Below, in pieces: positions 21,121 through 31,763 of a stretch of 64,000 nucleotides of DNA (the first letter of the stretch is position 1; each line of letters begins with the position of its first letter). The position numbers and the translations under genes are program-made. The notes beneath the pieces were generated by a model. It saw nothing but the letters and a program-made list of their open reading frames with translations. It was not told the DNA's origin and searched no databases. The stretch covers positions 682,001 through 746,000 of the forward strand of contig NZ_CP093281.1 in assembly GCF_026651855.1 (NCBI RefSeq), written 5' to 3'. Source of the DNA: Pseudomonas silvicola (GTDB taxonomy: Bacteria > Pseudomonadota > Gammaproteobacteria > Pseudomonadales > Pseudomonadaceae).

Positions 21121-22031
21121 TTATAACACAGAATCGAGAAAGCCCTGAAGCTGTGCTAAAAATACCGCCGGGACTTCTTCCTGTGGGAATGCCCACAAGG
21201 CAGTGCCTTGCCCTGCACATTAATGGCCTTCTCCTGCCAGGTTTCAACCACATCGTATAGCTGACCGACCGTGCCCTTTTCCCCCCACAGCAATTGAAGC
21301 GGACCAAACGATGCGTTTGTTGCTGTCCTCTGCATCGTGCTCTAAATCCACGTGGCGGCTTCGCGCGATAATCTTCGCAGACGGCGTGGATCATCTCGGG
21401 TTGCTGATAGCAGCGCAAATAATCATTGAATACCGCTTCTGAAGTCGCCCCCGCTGTCTTGAGTTGACCATCAATATGTTTTCGCAGGAAGAAAGCCGGA
21501 TCGTGTCCGATCATTGTCTCCGGCAGTGGATAAGGCTGGATCAGAAAGAACCACCAAAAATAGCGCGTAGCAAACGCCTTATCGGTCTGCGCATACATGG
21601 TGGCAGTCGAAGGGCGATATCGACGAAAGTGCCGCAAGCCACTTTCTCCGGATGGTCAAGCGCCAGTGTCCGACGGGCACCGCGATCGTGTCCACAAACG
21701 CCACACGCGAAAAGTCCCAACGCATAATCAACTGGCTGATATCTTCAGCCATGGCGCGTTTTGAATAGGCCAGATGGCGTTCGTCGCTGGCGGGTTTGTC
21801 GCTGTCGCCGTAGCCGCGCAGATCAGGCAGGATCACCTGGTATTTTTGCGCCAGCTGCGGAGCGATTTTACGCCACGCCAGATGATTTTGTGGATGCCCG
21901 TGCAGCATCAGCAACGGCGGTCCTTCGCCCCCGATTGCCACGCGTAGTGTGATACCGTTGCTCAGCGTGACCGCTTTCAAGGCAAATCCGTCGATAAACG
22001 GCGATGCGCCGCAATCCTTGATATCACTCAT
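21121..22031 (-). CDS. Alpha/beta hydrolase, haloacetate (fluoroacetate) dehalogenase-like (frame broken)
   Basis: [20 protein letters not shown] at 22031 overlaps the leuD-like stop by 4 bases. Oxyanion-hole motif [10 protein letters not shown], then [13 protein letters not shown]. The nucleophile elbow is broken by a missing G near 21690 but reads VGHDRGAR when restored: an aspartate nucleophile in GHDRGAR, followed by HRLALDHP, the signature of fluoroacetate dehalogenases. Later [20 protein letters not shown] and [17 protein letters not shown]. The natural end [20 protein letters not shown]-stop falls at 21121. About 303 residues. It could act on a haloacid or on an ester/epoxide; the operon context favours a small organic acid. 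Confidence 0.82.
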
Positions 22032-22646
22032 GCTGTTGGTCCTTTAACCCGCTGCAGCCAGGGGCGCTGAGCAAAGTGCCGATGTTCAAACTGCGTAATG
22101 TCAGTCTCGTATTGGAGCGTCCAGTCTACCGCGCTGCCGCCACCCATTAACATCTCACGTTTGAGCGCGCTGACCTCAAAATGCAACACCTGCTGATTGA
22201 AGGTGAGGGTCTTATCTTCCAGAGAAACCGTAATCTGGTTGTGTTCTGCATCAGCGCTAGCAGCGCTGAGCTGCTGATACGCCTCCTCACTTAGCGTTAG
22301 CGTCAATACGCCGTTGCGCTGGCAGTTATCGTCAAAGATGCCGGCAAAACTGGTGCCGATGATGGCGCGAATGCCCAGCTGATTGAGTCCCCACCGCATG
22401 TTCGCGACTGGAACCACAGCCAAAGAGTTGGGTCCTACCAGCAAGAATGCCGCGTTCTTTCCGGCAGGCTGGTTGAGGATAAACGCGGGATTCGCACTGC
22501 CGTCGGCAAAAATCGCAGGTCAGAACACGCCCCGATCAAACCCTGGCGATCGTGCCTTTCGAAACTGCTGGCATGATCACATCCGTATCAATGTTGGCCG
22601 CCGGTAAATGGGCAATGCGTCCGGTGATGCTGTGAAAAGCGTCCAT
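22028..22646 (-). CDS. 3-isopropylmalate dehydratase small subunit-like protein (LeuD paralogue; frame broken)
   Basis: MDAFHSITGRIAHLPAANID at 22646, one base after the leuC-like stop. TDVIMPA is the LeuD/AcnA swivel-domain start. Then VVPVANMRWGLNQLGIRAII, SFAGIFDDNCQRNGVL (the conserved FxxIFxxNxxxNG element), ISV-type strand QITVSLEDKTLTF and WTLQYETDITQFE-type ending. About 206 residues. It pairs with the large subunit to form an aconitase-family hydro-lyase. Frame breaks near 22430-22560 (the YG.GSSRE-type loop region is garbled). Confidence 0.85.
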
Positions 22647-22647
22647 A

Positions 22648-24067
22648 TTAAACCTCTACTGTCGTGAAGTTGCGTACATCGACCAGATGACCGGCCACCG
22701 CAGCGGCGGCGACCATCGCCGGGCTCATTAAATGGGTTCGTGCTCCTGCACCCTGGCGGCCCGCCGCTGCAAAATTGCGGTTGGTTCCTGAAGCACAGCG
22801 ATCGCCGGGTTCCAGGACATCTTCATTCATTGCCAGGCACATTGAGCACCCCGACTGCCGCCACCAAAACCTGCATTGATAAAAATGTCGGCTAAGCCTT
22901 CAGCCTCTGCTTGGACGCACCTGTGTGGAGCCTGGCACGATGATCCCGCGCACGTGTCGGGCGATTTGCGCTCGCCAATCACCGCTGCTGCAGCGCGCAA
23001 ATCTTCGATTCTGCCGTTGGTACAGGAGCCAATAAACGCTGGGTGATGGCGATGTCAGACAGGCGCATGCCAGGTTCCAGCCCCATATATTTCAGTGCGG
23101 CTTGTATTGCCTGCTGTTTAATCAAATCGGGTTCGTATTGCGGATCAGGTACACAGCCGCCAATAGCACAGGTCTGATCCGGGCTGATGCCCCAGGTCAC
23201 TTTAGTTCAAGGTCGCTGCAATCCAGCTCAATCGCATCGGTCGAATTTGGCCCCGTCATCACTGCGCAAAGTCATCCATTCGCCTTTGCCTGTCTCTACA
23301 ATGCACCCGTTGGCATTTGCGGGTTTGCTCGGAGTGGCACACCTTTCTCATCTGGCGCAATAATCGCTCCGCGTGCACCGGCCTCGACAGCCATATTGCA
23401 CAGCGTCATGCGCCCTTCCATACTCAGCGCGTCAATCGCCGGGCCGTCAAACTCGATGGCATAACCGGTTGCCCCTGAGGCGCCAATATCTTCAATCAAC
23501 GCCAGAATGATGTCTTTAGCCGAACAGCCATAAGGCAGCTCACCCGTTACCGTGACGCGCATGGTTTTCAGCGTGCGATAAATCAGAGTTTGCGTAGCGA
23601 GAAGATGTTCAATTTCTGACGTTCCGATGCCGAAACCCAACGCACCAAATGCGCCATAGGTGGTGGTGTGGCTGTCACCGGCGGCAATCACCATACCGGG
23701 CATGACCAGCCCCTGCTCATGCGCAACCACATGCTCGATGCCCTGGCGCGGGTCCATGACATCAAACAGTTCGATGCCAAAATGGGCGGCATTTTGACGG
23801 AAGTAATCCACCTGCAGCTGCCCGCCGGCATCGGTCATCGCATCGTCACGCTCAGGACGCGTGGGATTTACGTGATCGACATTGAGTAAGATAGTCGCCG
23901 GATGACGTACCGGGCGATGATGTTCACGCAGCCCGCTAAAGGCTTGTGGGCTGGTGTATTCGTTGAGTATTGATCGATCAGTATAGAGCAACACATGCCC
24001 TTCATCGTCTAACTGACGTACTAAATGCTGGATCGATCAGTTTTTCATACAGTGTTTTGTTAGCCAT
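22648..24067 (-). CDS. 3-isopropylmalate dehydratase large subunit-like protein (LeuC paralogue; frame broken)
   Basis: [17 protein letters not shown] at 24067. A long clean frame (23994-23296) has [22 protein letters not shown]-type [31 protein letters not shown] and [18 protein letters not shown]. Cluster ligands: [13 protein letters not shown] (read near 23020) and [19 protein letters not shown] (near 22830); three cysteines ligate a [4Fe-4S] cluster. It ends [19 protein letters not shown]. About 473 residues. The sequence around [11 protein letters not shown] differs from ordinary LeuC, and the gene is not with leuA/leuB, so another substrate (citramalate, dimethylmalate or similar) is likely. 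Confidence 0.86.
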
Positions 24068-24215
24068 GCGATTGCCCACATAAAAGTATCAACAAGTCAT
24101 TAGAGACTCTAGGGTAATACAGTTGTGGATAAGACTATGAACACAGTACGTGAAGTGATGGTTTATGAAGTGTGTTTAATGGGCGACCTCTCAGCCGCCG
24201 ATAGAAGCTATGATG

Positions 24216-25491
24216 CTACTGCAAGCGTTCGAAGCGATAAGGTGCGGGATCGATAAGCGGCGTATGCCCGGTCACCAAATCTGCGGCTAACTGCCCGGCT
24301 GCGGGTGATGTCCCGAAACCATGCCCTGAAAAGCCCGTCGCCAAAGTTAGCCCAGGTATCGAAGCCACTGGGCCAATCACCGGTTCGAATCCGTAACATC
24401 TATCACGCCAGCCCATGACTCCGCCATTCCGCCTGCTGGAACACCGGCCACGCCGCGCGAAGGTTGCGCATCGCTTCCTGGTTCAGTGCCGATTGGCAAG
24501 AGGGTCCAGCGTGCGGACCTGCTCAAAGGGTGAACGCCGATCGTTGCGCAGCGACGCCAGTGCAAGATCCTTCACAGTATTGCCCGCGAAATCCGCAGGT
24601 TGTCACGCGCCTGCCGCTAGGAGGCATATAACGTGTGCCGATCAATAGATGATCAAGCGTTATTGGCGCATCCAGCGCACCGCGTTGAGTGATGATAAAG
24701 CCACCGTCCTGGTGTTTTCGGAATGAGAAGTCAGGAGCGCCCACCGCTATATTGGCCGGTCCTTCCAGCGGTTTGGTACGCATCACCGAACAAATCAGCG
24801 GCAGCGTCGGCAGATTATACCGTGATTGCCAAGGAAACGACGCGACCAGGCACCTGCCGCCAGCAACACCGTCACAACGAATCTCACCGCGTTCGGTCAT
24901 CACACCACTGACCTTGCCGTTGCTGGTGACCAGGCCACGCACCGCACAGTGATCCATGATAATCGCCCCCCTGGCGATGGCGGCATTCGCCATCGCGCTG
25001 GCCGCCAGCGTGGGTTCGGCTCGCCCGTCGTCGAAGCAGTAAATCCCGCCTGCCCATTTCTCCGCACCGCCGGCACTTGTGCTGCGTACCAGCGTGGCTG
25101 AGCAAGCGGTATCCAGGCCAGCGGCACTAACCCCGCTTAACCATTTTTCATGCAGTGACATCTGATGCTCGTTGCGTGCCACAAACATAATGCCAGCCTG
25201 ACGATATCCCACGTCACTGCCAACCCGCGCGGCCATACCCGCCCACAAGCGGTCAGCGGCCTGCGCCAGCGGGATATCCTCCAGCGCACGGCTGGTTTTA
25301 CGGATCCAGCCGAGATTGCGGGAAGACTGTTCGCCCGCAATCCGCCCCTTTTCCAACACCACGACGGGAATATTGCGCTCCGCCAGCGTCAGTGCGGCGG
25401 TCAACCCTACAATCCCGCCGCCAATAACGACCACCGTGGTGGCATCCGGCAACGTTGGCGAAGGCGTAACCGGAGAAATAACAGGTGCCAT
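24216..25491 (-). CDS. FAD-dependent oxidoreductase, DAO/DadA family (frame broken)
   Basis: MAPVISPVTPSPTLPDATTV at 25491, then VVIGGGIVGLTAALTLAERN, a Rossmann FAD motif (GxGxxG, residues about 23-28) and EKGRIAGEQSSRNLGWIRKT, typical of D-amino-acid dehydrogenase/sarcosine-oxidase-like (DAO) enzymes. Later YRQAGIMFVARNEHQMSLHE, YCFDDGRAEPTLAASAMANA and C-terminal GFSGHGFGTSPAAGQLAADL (second FAD-binding strand). About 425 residues. Oxidises an amine or amino acid. It is in line after RidA, which detoxifies the enamine/imine products of such enzymes. Indels near 24840, 24600 and 24420-24550. Confidence 0.86.
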
Positions 25492-25539
25492 AGCGCGTCT
25501 CCCACCCTTACAGGGCTACGGTAATTTCCTGAACCCATG

Positions 25540-25929
25540 CTAATGTACCCCGCGATAGGCCGTAAAATCTCCAGTTCAACTTTATAAACGGTCGATCCCA
25601 GCGGCGGGCAAGTCACTGTCGAGGCGGGATTAATTCCGCGGAACTTCTCACCAATGATCGCCATCACTGCAGGTACATCCGCCGGATCCTGAATAAACAC
25701 GCGCGAGCACACCACATCCTGTAATGAGGCATCGATGGCTGCCAGTGCGCTTCGATATTGGCAAACACTCTGCAAAAGTCTGCTCGCGCAGGTCTTCGGG
25801 AATTTCTTTGGTTTGTGGGTTGCGACCGGCAGTGTTGAGACATAACCAGTTATCCACGGCCGATGCGCGAATAACTCGCCTGCTCTTCAAATTCTCTGAA
25901 CCGGTTTTTACTTTAATGATATTGGTCAT
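25540..25929 (-). CDS. RidA (YjgF/YER057c/UK114) family protein (frame broken)
   Basis: MTNIIKVKTGSENLKSR at 25929, then IRASAVDNWLCLNTAGRNPQ and, in another frame, SALAAIDASLQDVVCSRVFI with DPADVPAVMAIIGEKFRGIN. The conserved end TVTCPPLGSTVYKVELEIL contains the CPPL variant of the RidA active-site loop but lacks the usual Arg of the true RidA subfamily. The natural stop is AYRGVH-stop at 25540. About 129 residues. Probably hydrolyses or otherwise handles reactive imines made by the neighbouring FAD enzyme. Lies between the OCD and DAO genes. Confidence 0.85.
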
Positions 25930-25954
25930 GATGTTTTCTCTATTAATGAATGAT

Positions 25955-27096
25955 TTAGCTTAAAACCGGTGATTCCCACAGGTTGAGTTTGACGCCAATG
26001 CCTTTTTCCAGTGCGTTGCGATACAACACCGTGCCCCAGGCCACATCTTCCACCGGCATACCACCGACAGACATGATGAATTGATTTCGCTATCGTTTTG
26101 GCGGCCAGGCGCCTCGCCGGCGACAATTTGCCAATATCTTCCAGCTGCTCCGCCTGCAGCTTGCCCTTCAGCGACCATATCCATAAAGCGCACACCGATA
26201 ATCGGCACGCAGCGATGCGCAGGCTTGGGAACTTCATCAAACCAGGCATGATAGAGTCCGGTGTTATCAGCACCTTACGCACATCCGACTGCTCCATTCC
26301 TTCATCGATATTGCACAGCGCAGGCATGGCGAGGAACGCGCCAGCTTTCACCCATTCACGTTTCACCAGCGGATAAGTGGCGGGATCCCACCGACTTCAC
26401 CTGAGCTGCAATAAGTGACAATGTCACTATCGCGCACTACCGCTTCCAGTGAGTCGACAATTTCTATCTGCTTAATTTGTGGATAGGTCTCCTGCACCCA
26501 GGTAATGAAGTTATCGAGGCTGCGCTGGCCGCGTCCTTTGACTTTGATGGTGTCGATGTGTGGGCAAACAGCAATAAATGCCGCAACAGCGGTTTTTCCC
26601 ATCACGCCCGGTCCGAGCAAACCGATCACGCGAGAATCCTTTCGCGCCAGATGACGTGCGCCGACGCCCGGCACCGCCCCGGTGCGATACGCCGACAGCA
26701 GATTGGCTGACATATGCGCCAGCGGCGCGCCGGTATCCGCATCATTGAGGGTGAACATCAGAATCGAGCGCGGCAGCCCCTTTCTCACGGTTGGCGATGT
26801 TGGAGCCATACCATGACCCCAGCCGTGCCGAAATTGCCGCCAAGGTAGGCAGGCATCGCCATCATGCGGCGATCGGCAGTGGGTTTTGGCATCGTCGGGA
26901 ACGGCGAATTTTCCGGGAAGGTCACCATCGCGCCGTGTGAATCATTGTTGGATCCGGCCATGCGATAGTCGCCGTGATACAACAGGCCAAACATCTCTTC
27001 CATGGTATCGACACAGGCGGCCATATCGGTCACGCCCGCACGAATCATGTCTTGCTCCGACAGGTAAATAAAATCAATCCGGGTTGAATCACTCAT
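25955..27096 (-). CDS. Ornithine cyclodeaminase/mu-crystallin family protein (frame broken)
   Basis: MSDSTRIDFIYLSEQDMIRA at 27096. YRMAGSNNDSHGAMVTFPEN, LGGNFGTAGVMWYGSN (across a break) and LTNDADTGAPL-like FTLNDADTGAPLAHMSANLL are family hallmarks, as is the NAD motif VIGLLGPGVMGKTAVAAFIA (GxGxxG). Then SDIVTYCSSGEVGG and, near the end, VGVKLNLWESPVLS-like GIGVKLNLWESPVLS-stop at 25955. About 380 residues. Proteins of this subgroup are often annotated as tyramine oxidase subunit B because they sit in amine-oxidation clusters. NAD(P)-dependent imine/amino-acid chemistry is the family theme. First gene of the minus-strand operon. Confidence 0.86.
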
Positions 27097-27273
27097 AAGT
27101 CGCCTCATCAATCAGTCTTTTGTCTATTTCCGCCGTGGCGAGCGCTGCCATAACTAGCGTTCACTGGCTAAAACCGTCTTCAGGTGTCGATGGTCTTCGC
27201 TGGGTGGAAATAGAAATAGCGCGTCAGTTGTCGAGCTGTATTGAATATTTGCGACATGACGAAATTCAGTGCG

Positions 27274-27290
27274 TGGCACAGCCCTTGCAT
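27274..27290 (+). promoter_or_regulatory. Near-consensus sigma-54 (-24/-12) promoter for the AraC gene
   Basis: TGGCACAGCCCTTGCAT matches the RpoN consensus TGGCACG-N4-TTGCA at all but one conserved position, with the obligatory GG-N10-GC spacing. The -12 GC lies 39 bases upstream of the AraC start codon, giving a leader of about 27 bases. No paired NtrC site (TGCACC-N5-GGTGCA) was found in the 230-bp intergenic region, so the activator is unknown. Confidence 0.6.
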
Positions 27291-27326
27291 CACACAGACA
27301 GTAAATAGCCCGCAGCGGAGCCCGCC

Positions 27327-28158
27327 ATGACACAATTGCCTCTCTATCGCCACAGTGGATTTCAACCCGAGCAGCCATGGTTTGTGCTGAACGCCGCGCA
27401 GCATTATTCGCTGATTGCGTCAGACAACCCGGCTATTTCCCATTTCTACAGTTTTGATGTGGCGCAGAGTGCCCAGCGACGCTGGCGATTCCCGACGGCT
27501 GCGTGGATATCGTGTTTGATTGCGATGCGCAGCGGCCTGCAGCACGCGTGTGTGGCACCACGCTGGAAGCGCGCGGTGCCGATATGCAGCATAACCACCA
27601 CTATTTTGGTGTGCGCTTCGCACCGGGCATCATTCCTGATTTCCTCGATGTGATGGCAGAAGAGATTCCCGATCGTGAGTTTAATTTCCTCGATGTGGTG
27701 CCGGATGCACGGTTAGCCTTTGAACAGATCGTGCAGACGCGCGATTTTTCGCGGCAGATTGCTTTGTTCAACGCCAGTTTCACGCCGCGCCTGGTGCGCA
27801 AAGCTTCCGCCGTCACATCGCTTGATCATCACACCATGCGCCAGCAGAAAGGCAACATTCACGCATTGATCAACTGGAAGCGCTGACCGGCTACACCTGC
27901 CGCACTATCCAGCGCCAGTTTCGCCAGGATACCGGGATGTCACCCAAGGCTTTTAGCCGCATTTTGCGCTGCCAGTCGGCGCTGGGCAGCATTCACTTAC
28001 AGCAGGAAGTATCGTTTAGCGATCTGGCCTTTGATCTTGGATTTAGCGATCAGTCGCACTTCCTGCGCGAGTTTAAAAAGTTTGTCAGCACCACGCCCTG
28101 TGATTATCAGCGGCGTATTTCGCATGATGCCTATTTCCATCGTTTGCGTTTCCACTGA
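27327..28158 (+). CDS. AraC-family transcriptional regulator (frame broken)
   Basis: MTQLPLYRHSGFQPEQPWFV at 27327. An N-terminal DUF6597-like/cupin-type sensing domain (AIPDGCVDIVFDCDAQRPAA, then GVRFAPGIIPDFLDVMAEEI) is followed by a C-terminal double helix-turn-helix: LTGYTCRTIQRQFRQDTGMS, PKAFSRILRCQSALG, FSDLAFDLGFSDQSHFLREF and KKFVSTTPCDYQRR, the standard AraC/XylS signature. About 277 residues. Divergent from the OCD-RidA-DAO operon and followed by an amino-acid permease gene, so it probably controls both. Frame breaks near 27490, 27820-27880. Confidence 0.88.
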
Positions 28159-28304
28159 GCACTAAAAGGGTGCAGCGTTGCACTGTGACGCTGTCCGATT
28201 TCTATCCGCCAGATGCTCAGCTGAGAAATGATGCCGCTATGTTACCTGCCTCAGGCGGCACAGATTGCCTGAGAACTTTCTCTTAGCGGTTGAGGGCTTT
28301 GGCG

Positions 28305-29687
28305 ATGAATACGGATTCCGGCTTGCAAAAACACGTTGGGTTTGTTTTCTCTGAAAAGGTCTTTTGTCGTCGCGGCAGCCTCGCCGCTGACAGGCGTGGT
28401 GGGCGGCTTGCCGGTGGCGATTATTTCCGGCAACGGCGGTGGCATTCCAGTGTTTATATTCTCGTGTATTATTTTGATGTTATTCGCCGTGGGCTTTATT
28501 GCCATGAGCCGTCATGTCAATAATGCGGGAGCTTTTTATACCTATATCTCTAAAGGAATGGGCGAAAACTGGGGCGCTTCCGCGTCAGTATTAGCGCTGA
28601 TGGCATATATATCTATCCAGATTGCCATTGTGGCGATGCTGGGATTCTTCACGCAGCTGTTTATTGAAGAACACTTTTCTGCCCATATTCCCCCTGGTGG
28701 GCATTGAGCATGCTATTTAGTGCTGGTGTGTTGGGTATTGAGCATTAAACAGCGTCAGTCGGTGGAAAATTACTCGGCATATTAATGCTGGCGGAAGTAG
28801 CCATTGTGTTACTCACCGACGTGATGCTGTTGATCAAAAAGTCGGTCCTTATAGCTTCCAATCGTTCGAGCCGTCGGTGTTTATGCAGGGCAACCTGGCA
28901 TCGCCTTTATTTTCACCATCGCCGCTTTTATCGGTTTTGAATCTACCGCCATATATGCGGAAGAGTGCCGTGCCCCACATAAAACTGTGCCGCGTGCCAC
29001 AGTTTGTGCCTTGTTACTGATCACGGCATTTTTCTGTTTCACCAGTTGGTCACTGGTGCAGGCATACGGTTTTGATCAGATTGTCGCGATTGCCAGCAAA
29101 GATCCCGGCAACTTCGTGTTTAACATTACCCGACAATATGTTGGACAGTGGGCTGTAGAAACCATGTCGGTATTGCTGATCACCAGTTTATTTGCAGCGG
29201 CGCTGGCGTTTCATAACAATATTTCACGGTATTTGTTCAGCATTAGCCGCGATGGTCTGATCTGGAAAGAGTTGTGCAAAACTCATCCCACTAACGGCAC
29301 GCCACATAATGCCAGCCACGTTCACAGCGTGATCATGCTGATGCTACTGGCAGGTATGGGCAGCGCGGGATTGGACCCGATGGTGCACATCTTCGCTATC
29401 GGTTCTGCCGTCGCCACACTGTGTATTTGATTTTACAACTGGGCGTTTCCGCTGCCGTGATACTGTTCTTCCGTCGGATGGAGAATAGCGAAAATCCATT
29501 CACCGTATTCTGGGCACCGTTACTGTCAATGGTGTGCATGAGCGTGACGATTATTTTGGTGGTTAATAACTGCAACTTAAGCGGCAGTGATTCCAGCGTG
29601 GTGAAGATGATTCCCTGGTTCATTGCTGGCTGCGCATTGATGGGATACGGCATGTCGCTGAAACGCAATTTTAAAGCTCGCGCTTAG
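28305..29687 (+). CDS. APC-family amino acid/amine permease (frame broken)
   Basis: MNTDSGLQKHVG at 28305, then across a break FSLKRSFVVAAASPLTGVVG, the family start. Many membrane segments: GGIPVFIFSCIILMLFAVGF, YTYISKGMGENWGASASVLA, SIQIAIVAMLGFFTQLFIEE. Later FTIAAFIGFESTAIYAEECR, PHKTVPRATVCALLLITAFF and NNISRYLFSISRDGLIWKEL, which are strongly conserved in the APC (puuP/YifK-like) superfamily. It ends MSLKRNFKARA. About 460 residues with roughly 12 membrane segments. Likely imports the substrate of the neighbouring oxidase cluster. Breaks near 28340, 28700-28950 and 29430. Confidence 0.87.
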
Positions 29688-29865
29688 TCATCGTCGTGCG
29701 CAGCCATGCGCACCCAGTTAGCAAATATTTAACCTGGCGTTATGGTGTTTTATTTGACCTAAGTCGCGATGCTCGCTATAAAGAATAACCGCGCAGTACT
29801 CACGGATATATCTCCCTACCCTTCGCATTCATTGCTTAAATTCCCGCCATATTGGTTTTATGTAA

Positions 29866-29909
29866 GTTAAGTAATTAACACCAATACTTTATTAACTAAA
29901 ACAAGTTAA
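29866..29909. promoter_or_regulatory. Possible ArcA-type repeat upstream of mqo
   Basis: Four GTTAA/TTAAC pentamers lie within 44 bases (29866, 29875, 29892, 29905) in an AT-rich leader about 80 bases before the mqo start. ArcA-P sites are built from GTTAA-type direct repeats and mqo is a plausible aerobic target. The spacing is not the canonical 10-11 bases throughout, so this is tentative. Confidence 0.3.
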
Positions 29910-29985
29910 TCTTTTCGTAACAATCTTTTAATTTGCAAACCGAAATTTTAACGTTCACCTGCAAAGTACAAAGATCAGGATCAGA

Positions 29986-31632
29986 ATGACTCACTCTAAA
30001 AAAATCGTGTCTGCCCTTTCACTGGCAGCGCTGCTTGTTTCTTCAGTGGTCCACGCTGAAAACGCACCAGAAAAACCGATGTTCTGTTGATTGGCGGCGG
30101 CGTCATGAGCGCCTCACTGGGAACCCTGGCTACAGGAACTGCAACCAGGCTGGAAGCAGCTGATGGTTGAGCTGCCGCCGTCTGGATGGCGTCGCACTGG
30201 AATCGTCTAACGGCTGAACAACGCCGTACCGGTCACTCTGCGAACATGGAACTGAACTACACGCCAGAGCGTGCAGACGGTTCAATCGACGTGAGCAAGG
30301 CGCTGGAAATTAACGAAGCTTTCATGATTTCCCGTCAGTTCTGGACCTCTCAGGTACAGCGCGGCGTAATGCATGACCCGCGTTCATTCATCAACTCCAC
30401 CCCGCACATGAGCTTTGTCTGGGGCGATAAAAACGTTGAGTATCTGACTAAGCGTTACGATGACCAGAAACCACCCTGTTCCAGGCATGAAGCTTTCTCA
30501 ACCGATCACAAGCAGATTGAGCAGTGGGCTCCGCTGGTGATGGAAGGTCGCGATCCTAATCAGAAAGTGGCAGCCACCTGGACGCCAGTCGGTACTGACG
30601 TTAACTACGGTGAAATCACCCGTCAGTTGATTGGAAGCCTGAAGAAAGATCAGAACTTCAAATAGAAACCTCTTCGAAGTTACTGATTTCAAACGTAACA
30701 GCGATAATTCATGGCACGTCACCATCAAAGATGTGAAGAGCGGTGAGAACCGTTCGGTTGACGCGAAATATGTGTTTATCGGTGCAGGCGGCGCGGCCAT
30801 CAAACTGCTGCAGAAAACCGGTATTCCTGAAGCGGATAACTACGGCGGCTTCCCGGTCGGTGGTTCGTTCCTGATGACCGAGAATCCAGAAGTGACCAGT
30901 CGTCACCTGGAAAAAGTGTACGGCCAGGCTTCAGTCGGTGCGCCACCGATGTCTGTTCCACACATCGATGCCCGTAATCTGGACGGTAAACGCGTGGTGC
31001 TGTTTGGGCCGTTCGCGACCTTCTCCACCAAATACCTGAAAAATGGCTCACTGTTCGATCTGTTAAGCGCTACTACCACCAGCAATATCATGCCGATGAC
31101 TCACGTCGGTATCGATAACTTTGACCTGGTGAAGTACCTGATTGGTCAGGTGATGCTGAACGACGACGATCGTTTTGCCGCGCTGAAAGAGTACTACCCG
31201 AACGCACGTAAAGAAGACTGGAAACTGATCCAGGCGGGTCAACGCGTACAGATCATCAAGAAAGATGGATAAAGGCGGCGTGCTGAAATCCTCGGCACCG
31301 AAATCGTGACCGATCAGCAGAAAACCGTGGCGGCCCTGTTGGGTGCATCACCAGGTGCTTCAACTGCTGCGCCAATCACCCTCGACGTGATGAAGAAGTT
31401 GTTCCCGGAGCAGTTTGCTTCTCCTGAGTGGCAAGAGAAGATCCGTGGCATCATCCCAAGCTTCGGTCAGAAACTGAATGGCAACACCGCATTGACTCAG
31501 CAGGTTTGGGACAACACCGCAGCCACGCTGCAGTTGACTAAACCACCGGTCATCAACATGGGTGATCAGTCAGTTGCCCCTACGCAGGCTAAGCCCCGCG
31601 CAGAATCCGCTAAGCAGGATATGGCGCTGTAA
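29986..31632 (+). CDS. mqo: Malate:quinone oxidoreductase (frame broken)
   Basis: [20 protein letters not shown] at 29986 (AGGATCAG upstream) is a signal-like N-terminus. Then [15 protein letters not shown] (FAD Rossmann motif) and, across frames, [114 protein letters not shown]-type segment and [20 protein letters not shown]. All match E. coli Mqo closely. About 548 residues. A membrane-associated flavoenzyme of the TCA cycle passing electrons from malate to quinone. Indels near 30070, 30110, 30185, 30215, 30475, 30665 and 31270. Confidence 0.95.
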
Positions 31633-31653
31633 TTCTCCCTCGCGCTAATGAAG

Positions 31654-31680
31654 AAAGCCGGACAATGTCCGGCTTTTTTT
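31654..31680 (+). terminator. Rho-independent terminator of mqo
   Basis: AAAGCCGGA, CAATG loop, TCCGGCTTTTTTT, starting 22 bases after the mqo stop. Perfect stem followed by a long T-run. Confidence 0.95.
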
Positions 31681-31763
31681 GTGTCTGGAATAAGGTCAAA
31701 TCGCATAGCAGACACTCAACCTTCTGCGTGCTAAAATTGGGTATCATTGAATGAGGCAAAGAC

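Noticed and set aside
24100-24200. Small plus-strand ORF between the leuC-like and DAO genes
   Set aside because: Very short, lacks a ribosome site and runs into the coding end of the DAO gene; more likely promoter DNA of the leuC-like operon.
1-31000. A decaying genomic island or programmed frameshifting explaining the broken genes
   Set aside because: Breaks occur without slippery sequences, in all functional classes, and motif order and operon junctions are intact; sequence error is simpler.
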